A stretch of DNA of 64,000 bases from Blastococcus sp. CT_GayMR16 (GTDB lineage: Bacteria > Actinomycetota > Actinomycetes > Mycobacteriales > Geodermatophilaceae). Position 1 is the first letter of the stretch; every line of letters begins with the position of its first letter. Positions 26,179 through 35,744 of the stretch are shown in pieces. The stretch spans positions 248,001-312,000 of the forward strand of contig NZ_SPQK01000003.1 in the NCBI RefSeq assembly GCF_004570875.1. The letters run 5' to 3'. The position numbers and the translations under genes were made by a program. The notes below the pieces were generated by a model that saw nothing but the letters and a program-made list of their open reading frames with translations, did no database searches and was not told the DNA's origin.

Positions 26179-29115
26179 GTGCCGGTCGAGGTCGTCAGTC
26201 CCGTCCTCGTGGGCCGGGAGAGCGAGTTGAGGCAACTGCGCTCCGCTCTCCGCCGGACGGTCGCCGGCGAACCCGGCGTCGTTCTCGTCGGCGGAGAGGC
26301 CGGGGTCGGGAAGAGCCGACTCCTGGACGCCGCCCTCGGGTCGGCCACGGGCGTGACGGTGCTCACCGGCGGCTGCATCGAGGTCGGCGGCGAGAGCCTG
26401 CCGTTCGTGCCGCTGGTGGAGGCGCTCCGGACTCTTGCGCGGACGACGCCAGCCGACGACCTCGACCGACTGCTCGGACCGGCCCGCCGGGAGCTCGCCC
26501 GCCTGCTGCCCGAACTCGCTCCGGACGACGAGCCGGCCGGCACGGCACCGGGGAGCACCGCGCAGCTGTTCGAACTGCTGCTGGGGGTGCTCGGCAGGGT
26601 CGGCGCCCAGCAGCCGCTGGTCCTCGTCGTCGAGGACCTGCACTGGGCCGACCGTTCCACCCTCGACCTGGTGGCCTTCCTCGTCCGCGCCCTGCAGGGC
26701 ACTCGGGTGCTGCTGGTGCTGACCTACCGCTCCGACGAGGTCGACCGGCGGTCCCCCCTGCGCCCGCTCCTCTCCGGCTGGGAGCGACTGAGGGGCGTCG
26801 AGCGGGTGCAGCTGGCGCGGTTCGACCGGGCCGAGGTGGCGGTCCAGATGGGCGCGATCCTGGGCGCTGCGGCCGACCCTGCCCTGGTCGACGTCGTGTT
26901 CGACCGGTCGGAGGGCAACGCGTTCTTCGTCGAGGAACTGGTCCGGATGGTCCGGGAGGGAGCCGCGGAGCACGAGCTGCCGCCGTCCCTGCGCGACGTG
27001 CTGCTCGCGCGGGCCGAGCGGTTGTCCGGGCCGGCGCAACGACTGCTGCGCACCGCCGCCGTCGCCGGCCGGTGGGTGCCCGAACGCCTGCTCGCGCAGG
27101 TCGCCGCGGTGTCGGCGACCGAGTTGTACGAGGCGCTGCGCGAGGCGGTGGACTCCTCCCTGCTCGTCGTCGACGGCGCCGGCCGGGGCTACGCGTTCCG
27201 GCACGCGCTCACCCGGGACGCGGTGTACGAGGACCTGCTGCCCGGCGAGCGGGGCGAGCTGCACACCGCGTACGCGCAGGCCCTGGACCGCGACCCCGGG
27301 CTCGCCGGGGACGACGCCGCGGTGGCCGCCACCCTCGCCGTCCACTGGTATGCGGCCCACGACCTGCCGCGGGCCCTCGCAGCCTCCGTCCGGGCGGGAC
27401 GACAGGCGATGGCCGCGTTCGCGCCGGCCGAGGCACGGCGACACCTGGAGCGCGCCCTGGAGGTCTGGCGACAGGTCCCGGACGCCGAGACCTGGGCCGG
27501 CACCGACCAGGTGGAGGTGCTGCGGCTCGCCGCGCGGGCCGCCTTCCACGGCGGCGATCTGGATCGCGCCATGCCGCTGCTCCGGCAGGCGCAGGACCAG
27601 GTCGACTGGACGACCGACCCGGAGCGGGCTGCGTTCATCGTCGACCAGATGGCCTCGACCCTGCGCGCTCTCGGTGAGGACGGCTTCAGCGTCGAGACCC
27701 TGGAAGTGGCACTGAGCCGCCTACCCAAGGAGCCACCGAGTCTGGCCCGCGCGGCCGTGCTCGCGTCACTGGCCAACGCCCTGATGCGGCTCGGCGTCGA
27801 CCGCTGCCCGGACGTCGCCCGCACCGCGCTGGCGGCGGCGCGCGCGGTGGGGGCCCGGGCGCAGGAGGCCAGCGCCCTGCTGACCCTCGGCTCGTCGCTC
27901 AGCTATCTCGAGGACCCGGCCGAGGGAGAGGCCGCCCTGCGCGAGGGACTGCGCCTGGCCCTGGACGCCTCCGACCACGAGACCGCACTGAGGGGCTACG
28001 TCAACCTGTCGGACAGCCTGGAGGGACGCGGTCGCCACCGCGAAGCCGCCGAGGCCGCCCGGGCCGGGATCGACCTGGCCGCGCGGGTGGGGCTGTCGCG
28101 CAGTCTGGGTGCCTTCCTGACCGGCAACCTCGTCGAGCCGCTGGTCCGGCTCGGCGAGTGGGACGAGGCGCAGCGACTGGCCCACGACTCGCTGACCACC
28201 GGACTGGCCGGGGTCTTCGCCGCCTCGCTCCACGAACTCCTCGGCTACGTCGCGACCCTGACCGGTCGCCACGACGAGGCGCTGGTGCACGTCCGGACGG
28301 CTCGGCGTCAGCTGGGGGAGAGCCGGGAGCCGCAGTTCACGCAGGCGCTGGCCTTCATCGAGGCGGATGTGGCCCGGGCCCAGGGGGACCTGGAGACCGC
28401 AGCATCGCTGGTGGCGTCGGGCGTGGCGGACACCACGACCTGGTCGAGCCGCTACGCGTGGCCGCTGCTGTGGCTCGGAGCCCGGATCGACGCCGACAGC
28501 GCGACCCGGGCCATGGACCGCCGCGAGGCGGTATCCGCTCCCGCAGAGCCTGGGGAGCTGCCCGACGTCGACCTCGTTCCCGCCCCGGCCACGAACGCCT
28601 ACCGGGCACTGCGGAACGCCGAACGCCTGCGCCTCGCCGGCGCGGCCGCCGTCCCGGCCTGGGAGGAGGCGGTGCGCGCCTGGGAGCAGGCCACCGACGT
28701 CTGGCCACTGGCCTATGCGCGGTACCGGCTGGCCGAGGCGCGGTGCGGCGCGGGCGACCGGTCGGCCGCGGCCGAGCTGCTGCGGGAGGCCGCCCGTACC
28801 AGCGAGCGGCTCGGTGCCCGGCCGCTGCACGACGACGTCCTCGCGCTGGCCCGCCGCGCGCGGATCGACCTCGACCCGGCCGGTGAGCCGGTCGCCGCGG
28901 AGGGGCCGGTCCCCTTCGGCCTCACCGACCGCGAGCGCGAGGTGCTGGCCCTGGTGGCGGCCGGACGGTCCAACGGGCAGATCGCCACCGCACTGTTCAT
29001 CAGCCCCAAGACCGCGAGCGTCCACGTGTCGAACATCCTGGCCAAGCTCGGGGTCAGCGGCCGGATCGAGGCGGCCGCCGTCGCCCACCGGCTGGGCCTG
29101 GCCGGCGCCCCGTGA
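26179..29115 (+). CDS. LAL-type LuxR regulator with AAA/STAND ATPase
   Basis: 978 aa. Residues 10-30 begin the ATPase (VGRESELRQL); Walker A GGEAGVGKS at 38-46; Walker B LVLVVEDLHWAD at about 147-157. A long middle part (about 370-900) is alpha-helical and TPR-like. The last 64 residues are a LuxR helix-turn-helix (LTDREREVLALVAAGRSNGQ, then SPKTASVHVSNILAKLGV). Such proteins activate transport or secondary-metabolite genes on binding a ligand. It is divergent from the peptide/MFS genes, which are its likely targets. Its stop overlaps the first YjbR gene. Confidence 0.9.
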   Translation: MPVEVVSPVLVGRESELRQLRSALRRTVAGEPGVVLVGGEAGVGKSRLLDAALGSATGVTVLTGGCIEVGGESLPFVPLVEALRTLARTTPADDLDRLLGPARRELARLLPELAPDDEPAGTAPGSTAQLFELLLGVLGRVGAQQPLVLVVEDLHWADRSTLDLVAFLVRALQGTRVLLVLTYRSDEVDRRSPLRPLLSGWERLRGVERVQLARFDRAEVAVQMGAILGAAADPALVDVVFDRSEGNAFFVEELVRMVREGAAEHELPPSLRDVLLARAERLSGPAQRLLRTAAVAGRWVPERLLAQVAAVSATELYEALREAVDSSLLVVDGAGRGYAFRHALTRDAVYEDLLPGERGELHTAYAQALDRDPGLAGDDAAVAATLAVHWYAAHDLPRALAASVRAGRQAMAAFAPAEARRHLERALEVWRQVPDAETWAGTDQVEVLRLAARAAFHGGDLDRAMPLLRQAQDQVDWTTDPERAAFIVDQMASTLRALGEDGFSVETLEVALSRLPKEPPSLARAAVLASLANALMRLGVDRCPDVARTALAAARAVGARAQEASALLTLGSSLSYLEDPAEGEAALREGLRLALDASDHETALRGYVNLSDSLEGRGRHREAAEAARAGIDLAARVGLSRSLGAFLTGNLVEPLVRLGEWDEAQRLAHDSLTTGLAGVFAASLHELLGYVATLTGRHDEALVHVRTARRQLGESREPQFTQALAFIEADVARAQGDLETAASLVASGVADTTTWSSRYAWPLLWLGARIDADSATRAMDRREAVSAPAEPGELPDVDLVPAPATNAYRALRNAERLRLAGAAAVPAWEEAVRAWEQATDVWPLAYARYRLAEARCGAGDRSAAAELLREAARTSERLGARPLHDDVLALARRARIDLDPAGEPVAAEGPVPFGLTDREREVLALVAAGRSNGQIATALFISPKTASVHVSNILAKLGVSGRIEAAAVAHRLGLAGAP

Positions 29116-29513
29116 ACGCAGTGCTGACCTGGGACGACGTCGCGACGGCCTGCCTCGCCCTGCCCGGCACCACCGAGGCCGTGTCGTCGCGCGGTCGACG
29201 CCGGTGGCTGGTGCGGGGGAAGACGTTCGTCCGCGATCGGCCGCTGCACCTCACCGACCTCGCCGAGCTCGGCGATGCCGCGCCGACCGGGCCGATCCTG
29301 GTCGCCTACCTGCCCGACGAGGGCGCGAGGAGGGCGATGGTCGCCGCGGAACCGGAGGTCTACTTCACGACGGCGCACTTCGACGGGCAGCCGATCGTGC
29401 AGGCCCGGCTCGAGGCGCTGGACGCGCGGTCCCTCACCGAACTGATCGCCGAGGCCTGGGCCAGCCGGGCGCCGCGCGGTCTGCTCGGCGAGCACCCGAT
29501 CGAGGAGGCCTGA
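29112..29513 (+). CDS. MmcQ/YjbR-family protein, copy 1
   Basis: 133 aa. Opens LTWDDVATACLALPGTTEAV; later R-R-W-L-V-R-G-K-T-F-V-R-D-R-P-L and PEVYFTTAHFDGQPIVQARL. The family fold resembles CyaY-like/ferredoxin-like proteins and is often called DNA-binding, with little proof. GTG overlaps the LAL regulator stop. A paralog follows after one base. Confidence 0.85.
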   Translation: MNAVLTWDDVATACLALPGTTEAVSSRGRRRWLVRGKTFVRDRPLHLTDLAELGDAAPTGPILVAYLPDEGARRAMVAAEPEVYFTTAHFDGQPIVQARLEALDARSLTELIAEAWASRAPRGLLGEHPIEEA

Positions 29514-29514
29514 G

Positions 29515-29910
29515 ATGGCGACGTGGGACGACGTGGCGCGCGTCTGCCTGGCCCTGCCCGAGACCACCGAGGGCACGTCACGAGGCAGTCGCCGGTGGCT
29601 GGTCCGGGACAAGGGCTTCGTCTGGGAACGCCCCCTGGGCAAGAAGGACGTCGCCGAGCTGGGGGCCGCTGCGCCCACCGGTCCCGTCGTCGCCGCGCAC
29701 GTGCCCGACGAGGGGGCCAAGCTGGCGCTGGTCGCCGCGGAGCCCGACGTCTACTTCACGACCTCTCACTTCGACGGGTACCCGGCCGTGCTCTGCCGGC
29801 TGGACGAGCTCGACGGCCCGTCGTTGAGCGAACTCGTGGCCGAGGCGTGGGCCTGCCGCGCGCCGAAGCCGCTGGTCGCCGAGCACTTCGGGCCACCCGC
29901 GCAGCGATGA
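29515..29910 (+). CDS. MmcQ/YjbR-family protein, copy 2
   Basis: 131 aa. Same layout as the preceding gene: ATWDDVARVCLALPETTEG, RRWLVRDKGFVWERPL, PDVYFTTSHFDGYPAVLCRL. The two are clearly tandem duplicates that have diverged mainly at the termini. Same transcription unit. Confidence 0.85.
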   Translation: MATWDDVARVCLALPETTEGTSRGSRRWLVRDKGFVWERPLGKKDVAELGAAAPTGPVVAAHVPDEGAKLALVAAEPDVYFTTSHFDGYPAVLCRLDELDGPSLSELVAEAWACRAPKPLVAEHFGPPAQR

Positions 29911-29963
29911 GTTCCGTCCCCGCCCGGGGTCTGCGCAGTACACGCCATCGACAGGAGGACGCC

Positions 29964-30359
29964 ATGACCGGCATCGCGCACGGGACGCGCATCACCGACG
30001 TGCGGACGGTCGGCGTCCCCGTCAGCGACCAGGACCGGGCCCTGGACTTCTACGTGGGCACTCTCGGGTTCGCGACGACGATCGACGGCTCGTTCGGCGA
30101 CGGCGGGCGCTGGATCGAGGTCGCCCCGCCCGGGGCGACGACGACCGTCGCCCTCGTCGCCGCCGGAGGGCAGGGACGCGCCGGCGTCGACACCGGGATC
30201 CGCTTCACCACCGCGGACGCCGCAGCCGACCACGCCGCCCTGCTCGCCGCGGGGGTCGACGCCGACCCGGAGATCCTGCGCTTTCCCGGGGTACCGCCGA
30301 TGTTCACGTTCCGCGACCCGGACGGCAACCAGCTCTACGTCGTCGAGCAGATCGAGTAG
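29964..30359 (+). CDS. VOC-family protein
   Basis: 131 aa; AGGAGGA lies just upstream of ATG 29964. Pattern VRTVGVPVSDQDRALDFYVG, then FPGVPPMFTFRDPDGNQLYV, typical of glyoxalase/bleomycin-resistance-like modules with the FxDPDGN end. Substrate not assignable. Confidence 0.88.
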   Translation: MTGIAHGTRITDVRTVGVPVSDQDRALDFYVGTLGFATTIDGSFGDGGRWIEVAPPGATTTVALVAAGGQGRAGVDTGIRFTTADAAADHAALLAAGVDADPEILRFPGVPPMFTFRDPDGNQLYVVEQIE

Positions 30360-30360
30360 G

Positions 30361-31393
30361 TCACGCACCGGGGCCTACCCCCGGCCCCCCGGGGCGGGCA
30401 CACGCGGCTGCCACGTCCGCCAGGTGCCGCGCCTTGTCAGCCTCGGTCAGGAAGCTGGCGCGGAAGCTGTTCTCGGCCAGGCGCCGCCGGTGCTCGGCGG
30501 TCAGCCCCAGGGCGCGCGTCACGGCGGACAGGTTGTCGTGGACGTAGCCACCGAAGTAGGCCGGATCATCGGAGTTCACCGTGGCCACCAGCCCGGCTTC
30601 CAGCATCCGGCGCAGGGGGTGCGCGGAGAGGTCCGGAACGCAGCGCAGCGCCACGTTCGACAGCGGGCACACCGTCAGCGGCACCTGCTCCTCGCGCAGC
30701 CGCGCCACGAGCGACGGGTCCTCCGGGCTACGGATGCCGTGGTCGATCCGCTCGACACCCAGCCGATCGAGCGCCGCCCACACGTACTCCGGCGGCCCCT
30801 CCTCCCCCGCGTGCGCGACCCGGTGCAGCCCCTCGGCGGCCGCCCGGCGGAAGACCCGCTCGAACCGCTCGGGTGGGAACCCGACCTCGGCGCTGTCCAG
30901 ACCCACGCCGACGACGAGTTCGCGGTAGGCCAGCAGCCGCGGCAGCAGGTCCTCGGCCTCGGCGGGGTCGCGGTCACGGAGGAAGCAGGCGATCATCCGC
31001 GCGCTCAGCCCGTGCCGCTCCTGCGCCGTCCGGAAGGCCTCCCCGAGACCCTCCATGACCACCTCCAGCGGCACACCTCGGGCGATGTGCGCCTGCGGGT
31101 CGACGAACACCTCGGCGTGCCGGACCCCCTGCGCTGCGGCGCGAGCGAAGTACGCGTCCGCGAGGTCGGTGAAGTCCTCCGGCCGCCGCAGGACCGTCGT
31201 CAGCTCGTAGTACAGGTCGAGGAACGACTGCAGGTCGCGGAAGGCATACGCCTGGCGCAGCGCGGCGAGGTCGGGGTACCGCAGCGCGATGCCGTTGCGA
31301 GCAGCCAGGGCCAGGGCGAGCTCCGGCTCCAGCGTGCCCCTCGATGTGCAGATGCAGCTCGGCGGTCGGCACCACCGGTACGTCCAGCGACAT
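30361..31393 (-). pseudogene. Adenosine/adenine deaminase, frameshifted
   Basis: ATG 31393 reads MSLDVPVVPTAELHLHIEG, the metal-binding H-x-H opening. At 31337-31340 a run of four C (G on the coding strand) has one base too many; the next frame continues TLEPELALALAARNGIALRY and then HAEVFVDPQAHIARG to the stop at 30361. GLHRVAHAGEEGPP, ERIDHGIRSPED and VATVNSDDPAYFGG carry the other zinc and catalytic residues, so the protein would be complete (343-344 aa) with the base removed. Total 1033 nt is one over a multiple of three. The ASMVNSDDP region resembles adenine deaminase-type members, but the substrate is open. Confidence 0.82.
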
Positions 31394-31419
31394 GCCGCGA
31401 AACGGTAACCCCGGTGCGG

Positions 31420-32409
31420 TTACGCGGCGACGGTCTCCAGCGCCTCGGCGAGCAGGGTGACCGACCGCAGCCGGCCCTCGGTCGTCGGCGCCTGGTGGGC
31501 GACGATCAACTCGTCGGCGTCGGCACGCTTCCGGAAGCCGTCCAGGTACTCGGCCGCTTCCGCGGGGGCGCCGACGGCGGCGTAGGTGAGCATCTGGTCG
31601 ACGTGGTGCGCCGCGCCCTGGGCCAGCAGCTGGTCGGCCTGCTCGTCGGTGAGCGATTGCCCACGCCCGAAGAGCGCGACCGCGCGGACCCGTCGCGACA
31701 CCTGGAGCTGCTCCTGCGCCTGCTCCGAGGTGTCGGCGACGAGGGCGTTAACGCCGGCGATCACGTACGGCCGGTCCAGCTGCTCCGACGGGCGGAACTC
31801 GCGCCGGTAGGCGGCGACGGCGGACTCGAGCATCTGCGGCGCGAAGTGCGACGCGAAGGCGTAGGGCAGTCCGAGAGCGGCGGCCAGCGTGGCCCCGAAC
31901 ATGGACGAGCCCAGGATGTAGAGCGGCACCCGCGAGCCCTTCCCGGGGATCGCGTCGACCCCGGCCACGCGCGTCGCGCCCGCCAGGTAGGCCTGCAGTT
32001 CCAGCACGTCCTGCGGAAAGGTGTCGGCCGAGTTCGGGTCGCGGCGCAGCGCGTACATCGTGTTCTGGTCCGAGCCGGGCGCCCGGCCCAGGCCGAGGTC
32101 GATGCGGCCCGGATACATCGCGTCGAGCGTGCCGAACTGCTCGGCGATCGTCAGCGGGGAGTGGTTGGGCAGCATCACCCCACCGGCGCCGAGCCGGATC
32201 GAGCGGGTCTGCGCGCCGACGTGCGCGATCAGCACGCTGGTCGCCGACGACGCGATCGACGGCATGTTGTGGTGCTCGGCGTACCAGACCCGCTCGTAAC
32301 CGGCCTCCTCCGCGCGCTGGGCGAGGGCGACGCTGGCGGCGATGCTGCTGCTCGCGGTCTCGCCGCGGGCGATGGGCGCCAGGTCGAGGATGGACAGCGG
32401 GATACGCAT
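31420..32409 (-). CDS. LLM-class flavin-dependent oxidoreductase
   Basis: 329 aa from ATG 32409 (MRIPLSILDLAPIARGE). The luciferase-like TIM barrel is recognisable: YERVWYAEHHNMPSIASSAT, LGAGGVMLPNHSPLTIAEQF, GRIDLGLGRAPGSDQ. These match the YhbW-like group-1 monooxygenases that use FMN or F420. Substrate unknown. Confidence 0.9.
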   Translation of the reverse strand: MRIPLSILDLAPIARGETASSSIAASVALAQRAEEAGYERVWYAEHHNMPSIASSATSVLIAHVGAQTRSIRLGAGGVMLPNHSPLTIAEQFGTLDAMYPGRIDLGLGRAPGSDQNTMYALRRDPNSADTFPQDVLELQAYLAGATRVAGVDAIPGKGSRVPLYILGSSMFGATLAAALGLPYAFASHFAPQMLESAVAAYRREFRPSEQLDRPYVIAGVNALVADTSEQAQEQLQVSRRVRAVALFGRGQSLTDEQADQLLAQGAAHHVDQMLTYAAVGAPAEAAEYLDGFRKRADADELIVAHQAPTTEGRLRSVTLLAEALETVAA

Positions 32410-32594
32410 GGAGTTGGTGCCCTTCGGGTCGATTGACCGGTGCAACACGCGTGCCTACGGCGGGCTTCCCTCCGTCGTCCCTCAGCGCGCGGATACACCT
32501 GTCATTGGCCCTGGTCGCGGGTGTACAACGTCCGGCGTCAGCGGGCTGGTGAGGGGAACCGGCGAACCGCCAGGGGAGTCTCGGAGGAACGACC

Positions 32595-33092
32595 GTGAAG
32601 CAGACCTACCGCGTGGTGTCGGGGCTGATCGCCCTGGGGGTGGTCGTCCAGGCGGCGGCCATCGCCTTCGGCTGGTTCGACGCCATCCACGAACTCGACA
32701 ACGGCCTCATCATCGACGAGAACTACGACGGCAACGCCGGCCACATGCTGCACGGCGTCAACGGCATGTACGTCATGCCCCTGCTGGGCCTGATCCTGCT
32801 GATCGTGTCCTTCTTCGCGGCCAAGACCGTCCCGGGTGCCCGCAAGTGGGCGGGGATCGTGTTCGGCCTGATCGTGCTGCAGGTGGTGCTGGCCTTCGTC
32901 GCATTCAGCGCCCCGGTCGTCGGCGCTCTCCACGGCCTCAACGCGCTCGCCATCCTCGGCACGGCGGTACGGGCCTCGATGCTGACCCGCGAGGACCGTG
33001 GCAGCCGCCGCGAGAGCGGTGTCGGCGGCGCCGATGTCCCGCGGCAGAGCACCGGCTCGTCGTCCCAGGAGGCGTCGCGCCCTGTCAGCTGA
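32595..33092 (+). CDS. Four-helix membrane protein (DUF6220-like)
   Basis: 165 aa; four membrane helices at about 7-26, 60-76, 85-103 and 105-122, then a hydrophilic Ser/Arg tail. HMLHGVNGMYVMPLLGL is the conserved central part. The start of the multicopper oxidase gene lies inside its end, so the two are cotranscribed. Function unknown. Confidence 0.78.
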   Translation: MKQTYRVVSGLIALGVVVQAAAIAFGWFDAIHELDNGLIIDENYDGNAGHMLHGVNGMYVMPLLGLILLIVSFFAAKTVPGARKWAGIVFGLIVLQVVLAFVAFSAPVVGALHGLNALAILGTAVRASMLTREDRGSRRESGVGGADVPRQSTGSSSQEASRPVS

Positions 33093-34533
33093 CGTCGTCC
33101 GCCGTCGATGGCGGGTGCTCGTCCCGGCGGCCGTCGCCGTCCTCCTGCTGGGCGGGCTCGGCTGGTACTGGTCCACGAGCCTGGTGCCCTCGACGTACTC
33201 GGTCATGGAGATGGGGCACGTCGAGTACGGCGGCGGTGCCGCGCACGAGCACGGCCCCGGGCGCAGCGTCGCCGACCTCACCGGCCCGGCGGACGGCGAG
33301 CCGGACGTCGCGGTCGACCTGGCCGCCCGCGAGGAGTCCTTCGACCTGGCGAGCGGCGAACGGATCCAGGGCTTCACGCTCAACGGCGAGTCGCCCGGCC
33401 CCGCGCTCGAGGCGCACCAGGGCGACCTGGTCGAGGTCACCCTGACCAACGTCGACGTGCCCGACGGCGTGACCCTGCACTGGCACGGAGTCGACGTGCC
33501 CAATGCGGAGGACGGCGTCGCCGGCGTCACCCAGGACGCCGTCCTGCTGGGACAGGAGCACGTCTACCGGTTCCTCGCGGAGGACGCCGGCACGTACTGG
33601 TACCACTCCCACCAGGTGTCGCACGCCCAGGTGCGCGGTGGCCTGTTCGGCACGCTCGTCGTCCTGCCGCCCGGGATGGACGACGAGCAGGACGTCGTCG
33701 CGGCGGTGCACACCTACAGCGGCCGACGCACCCTCGGCGGGAGCACGGGGATCACGTCGTTCGACGCGCCGATGGGCACGCCGGTGCGCGTGCGCGTGGT
33801 CAACACCGACAACGGCCCGCTGCGGACCTGGGTGAGCGGTGGTCCGTTCCGCGTCGCCGCCGTCGACGGCAGGGAACTGAACGGCCCGACGGACGTGGTC
33901 GACGAGGGCGTCCTGGTCACCGCCGGCGGACGGGCTGACCTCCTGGTCACGTCGCCGGCCCGGGTCGACGTCGGCGCCGGGACCGCGCTGGTGGTGGGCC
34001 CGCCGGGTGAGGTCGTCGAGGCGAGCCCGGAGCCCGACCGGCGGGTGGACCTGCTGACCTACGGCACTCCGGCGCCGCTGTCGTTCGACCCGGAGCGGGC
34101 GGACCGGTCCTTCGAGTACCGGATCGGCCGCCGTCCCGGCCTCCTCGACGGGAAACCCGGGTTCTGGTGGACCATCAACGGCAACCTCTTCCCCGACGTG
34201 CCGATGTTCCACGTCAGCGAGGGCGACGTCGTCCGGATGACCATCGTCAACGGCAGCGGCGACGTGCACCCGATGCACCTGCACGGCCACCACGCCGTCG
34301 TGCTGTCCAGGGACGGGGTGCCCTCGACCGGCAGCCCGTGGTGGGTCGACTCGCTGAACGTGGCCGACGGCGAGACCTACGAGATCGCCTTCCTGGCGGA
34401 CAACCCGGGCATCTGGATGGACCACTGCCACAACCTCGAGCACGCCCGCGACGGCCTGGTGGCACACCTGGCCTACGCCGGCGTCACCGAGCCCTACCGC
34501 GTCGGCGGGACGGCGGACAACGCGCCGGAGTGA
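33034..34533 (+). CDS. Multicopper oxidase
   Basis: 499 aa from ATG 33034; GTG 32998 is in frame. One N-terminal membrane anchor (VLVPAAVAVLLLGGLGWYW) places the enzyme outside the membrane. Copper ligands: TLHWHGVDV, YWYHSHQ, HPMHLHGHHA and MDHCHNLEHARDGL (type 1/2/3 set complete). Resembles CueO/laccase-like two- and three-domain oxidases, with roles in copper or phenolic oxidation. Its 3' end overlaps the convergent tetR gene by 40 nt. Confidence 0.9.
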   Translation: MSRGRAPARRPRRRRALSADVVRRRWRVLVPAAVAVLLLGGLGWYWSTSLVPSTYSVMEMGHVEYGGGAAHEHGPGRSVADLTGPADGEPDVAVDLAAREESFDLASGERIQGFTLNGESPGPALEAHQGDLVEVTLTNVDVPDGVTLHWHGVDVPNAEDGVAGVTQDAVLLGQEHVYRFLAEDAGTYWYHSHQVSHAQVRGGLFGTLVVLPPGMDDEQDVVAAVHTYSGRRTLGGSTGITSFDAPMGTPVRVRVVNTDNGPLRTWVSGGPFRVAAVDGRELNGPTDVVDEGVLVTAGGRADLLVTSPARVDVGAGTALVVGPPGEVVEASPEPDRRVDLLTYGTPAPLSFDPERADRSFEYRIGRRPGLLDGKPGFWWTINGNLFPDVPMFHVSEGDVVRMTIVNGSGDVHPMHLHGHHAVVLSRDGVPSTGSPWWVDSLNVADGETYEIAFLADNPGIWMDHCHNLEHARDGLVAHLAYAGVTEPYRVGGTADNAPE

Positions 34534-35150
34534 TCGGTCCCCGGCGGCGGTCCGTCGGTGAGGGCGGCGTGCAGGAGGGCCTGGGCGGACCAGCGCATCA
34601 GGGTGAGGGCCTCGTTCCGCGGCAGGGCTGCGACGTCGGTCAGCCAGACGAGGGCCTCGATCCCGGTGGCGCTGCGGACGGCGAGGGCGATCCGGTGCAC
34701 CTGGTCGTCGGACAGTCGGCCGCGCAGCGGTCCGAGCGCCTCCTCGATCCAGCCGATCGCCCGGCCCTGGCGCAGGGGCAGCGCGGCGCGCTCGGCACCC
34801 GGCGGTTCCAGGGAGAGCCGCAGCATCGTGCGTTGCTGCTGCTCGGTGTCGCTGATGAGTTCGGTGAACCGCGCGATGACGTCCTGCAACCGCTCCGCGG
34901 GATCGTCCGAGACGTCGGGCGACAGCAGGGAGGAAGCAGCCGTCTCGGGGTGCGCTGCCACCAGCAGCGACCGCTGGTTCGGGAAGTACCGGTAGGCCGT
35001 GGTCCTGGAGATGCCGGCCCGCTCGGCCGCGTGCTCGACCGTGGGCGCCGTTCCGGCGGTCACCAGGTCTCGAGCCGCGTCGATCAGCGCCTGCCGCGTG
35101 CGCTGCTTCTGCCGCCATCTGCCGCTCGACATGTCGGTCTCGGTTGACAC
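34494..35150 (-). CDS. TetR-family regulator
   Basis: 218 aa from GTG 35150 (VSTETDMSSGRWRQKQRTRQ); ATG 35132 is an alternative. The HTH follows: ALIDAARDLV, then TVEHAAERAGISRTTAYRYF. The ligand domain begins near residue 75. It faces the cupin gene across a spacer with an operator-like inverted repeat at 35178-35195, which suggests control of itself and the cupin gene. Confidence 0.87.
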   Translation of the reverse strand: MSTETDMSSGRWRQKQRTRQALIDAARDLVTAGTAPTVEHAAERAGISRTTAYRYFPNQRSLLVAAHPETAASSLLSPDVSDDPAERLQDVIARFTELISDTEQQQRTMLRLSLEPPGAERAALPLRQGRAIGWIEEALGPLRGRLSDDQVHRIALAVRSATGIEALVWLTDVAALPRNEALTLMRWSAQALLHAALTDGPPPGTDHSGALSAVPPTR

Positions 35151-35177
35151 ACCGCTCACGGTACTGGAGTGTCCTTC

Positions 35178-35195
35178 ATGGGACGCCAGTCCCAT
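35178..35195. promoter_or_regulatory. Putative TetR operator
   Basis: ATGGGAC-GCCA-GTCCCAT: a perfect 7-bp inverted repeat with 4-nt spacer, 27 nt before both divergent starts (tetR GTG 35150, cupin ATG 35223). Size and place fit a TetR dimer site. Confidence 0.55.
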
Positions 35196-35222
35196 AACGG
35201 GTGAACGACAGGAGGCCCGGCG

Positions 35223-35711
35223 ATGACAGGTTCCGCGACGCTCCCGGCGATGGTGCGGGCAGCCGGCGAAGGTCCGCGGCGATGGTTCTACGGCGGCGGC
35301 GTGCACACCTGGCTCGCTACCGCGGAGGAGACCGGGGGTGCGTTCCTGCTCTTCGAGGATGCGATGGACGCGGGCAAGCGGACGCCGCTGCACACCCACC
35401 CCGAGGCGGACGAGACGATGTACGTCCTCCAGGGCGAGATCGTCATGCACCTGGACGGCGCCGAGGAACGCATCGGCGCCGGAGGGCTGGTCGTGGCCCC
35501 GCGCGGCCTGCCCCACGCGTTCCTGGTGACCGCGGACGACACCCGGCTGCTCTGCCTGCAGACGCCGGGGTGCTGTCAGTCCTTCTACCTCGGGGCGAGC
35601 GAACCGCTGACTCCGGACACGGTCCGGGCCGTCGACTTCGACCGGGTTCGAGCCTCCGGGGTCACGAACGGCGGCATCGAGATCCTCGGCCCGCCACCGT
35701 TCCAGCAGTAG
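35223..35711 (+). CDS. Cupin-domain protein
   Basis: 162 aa, one cupin barrel. Motif 1 is HTHPEADETMYVLQGE with the metal-binding H-x-H-x-E, motif 2 is PRGLPHAFLV. AGGAGG precedes ATG 35223. A quercetinase-like or detoxifying dioxygenase function is possible; divergent from its probable TetR regulator. Confidence 0.87.
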   Translation: MTGSATLPAMVRAAGEGPRRWFYGGGVHTWLATAEETGGAFLLFEDAMDAGKRTPLHTHPEADETMYVLQGEIVMHLDGAEERIGAGGLVVAPRGLPHAFLVTADDTRLLCLQTPGCCQSFYLGASEPLTPDTVRAVDFDRVRASGVTNGGIEILGPPPFQQ

Positions 35712-35744
35712 CAGCCCCACGGCGCCGTCGGGCGCAGGTTCCCG

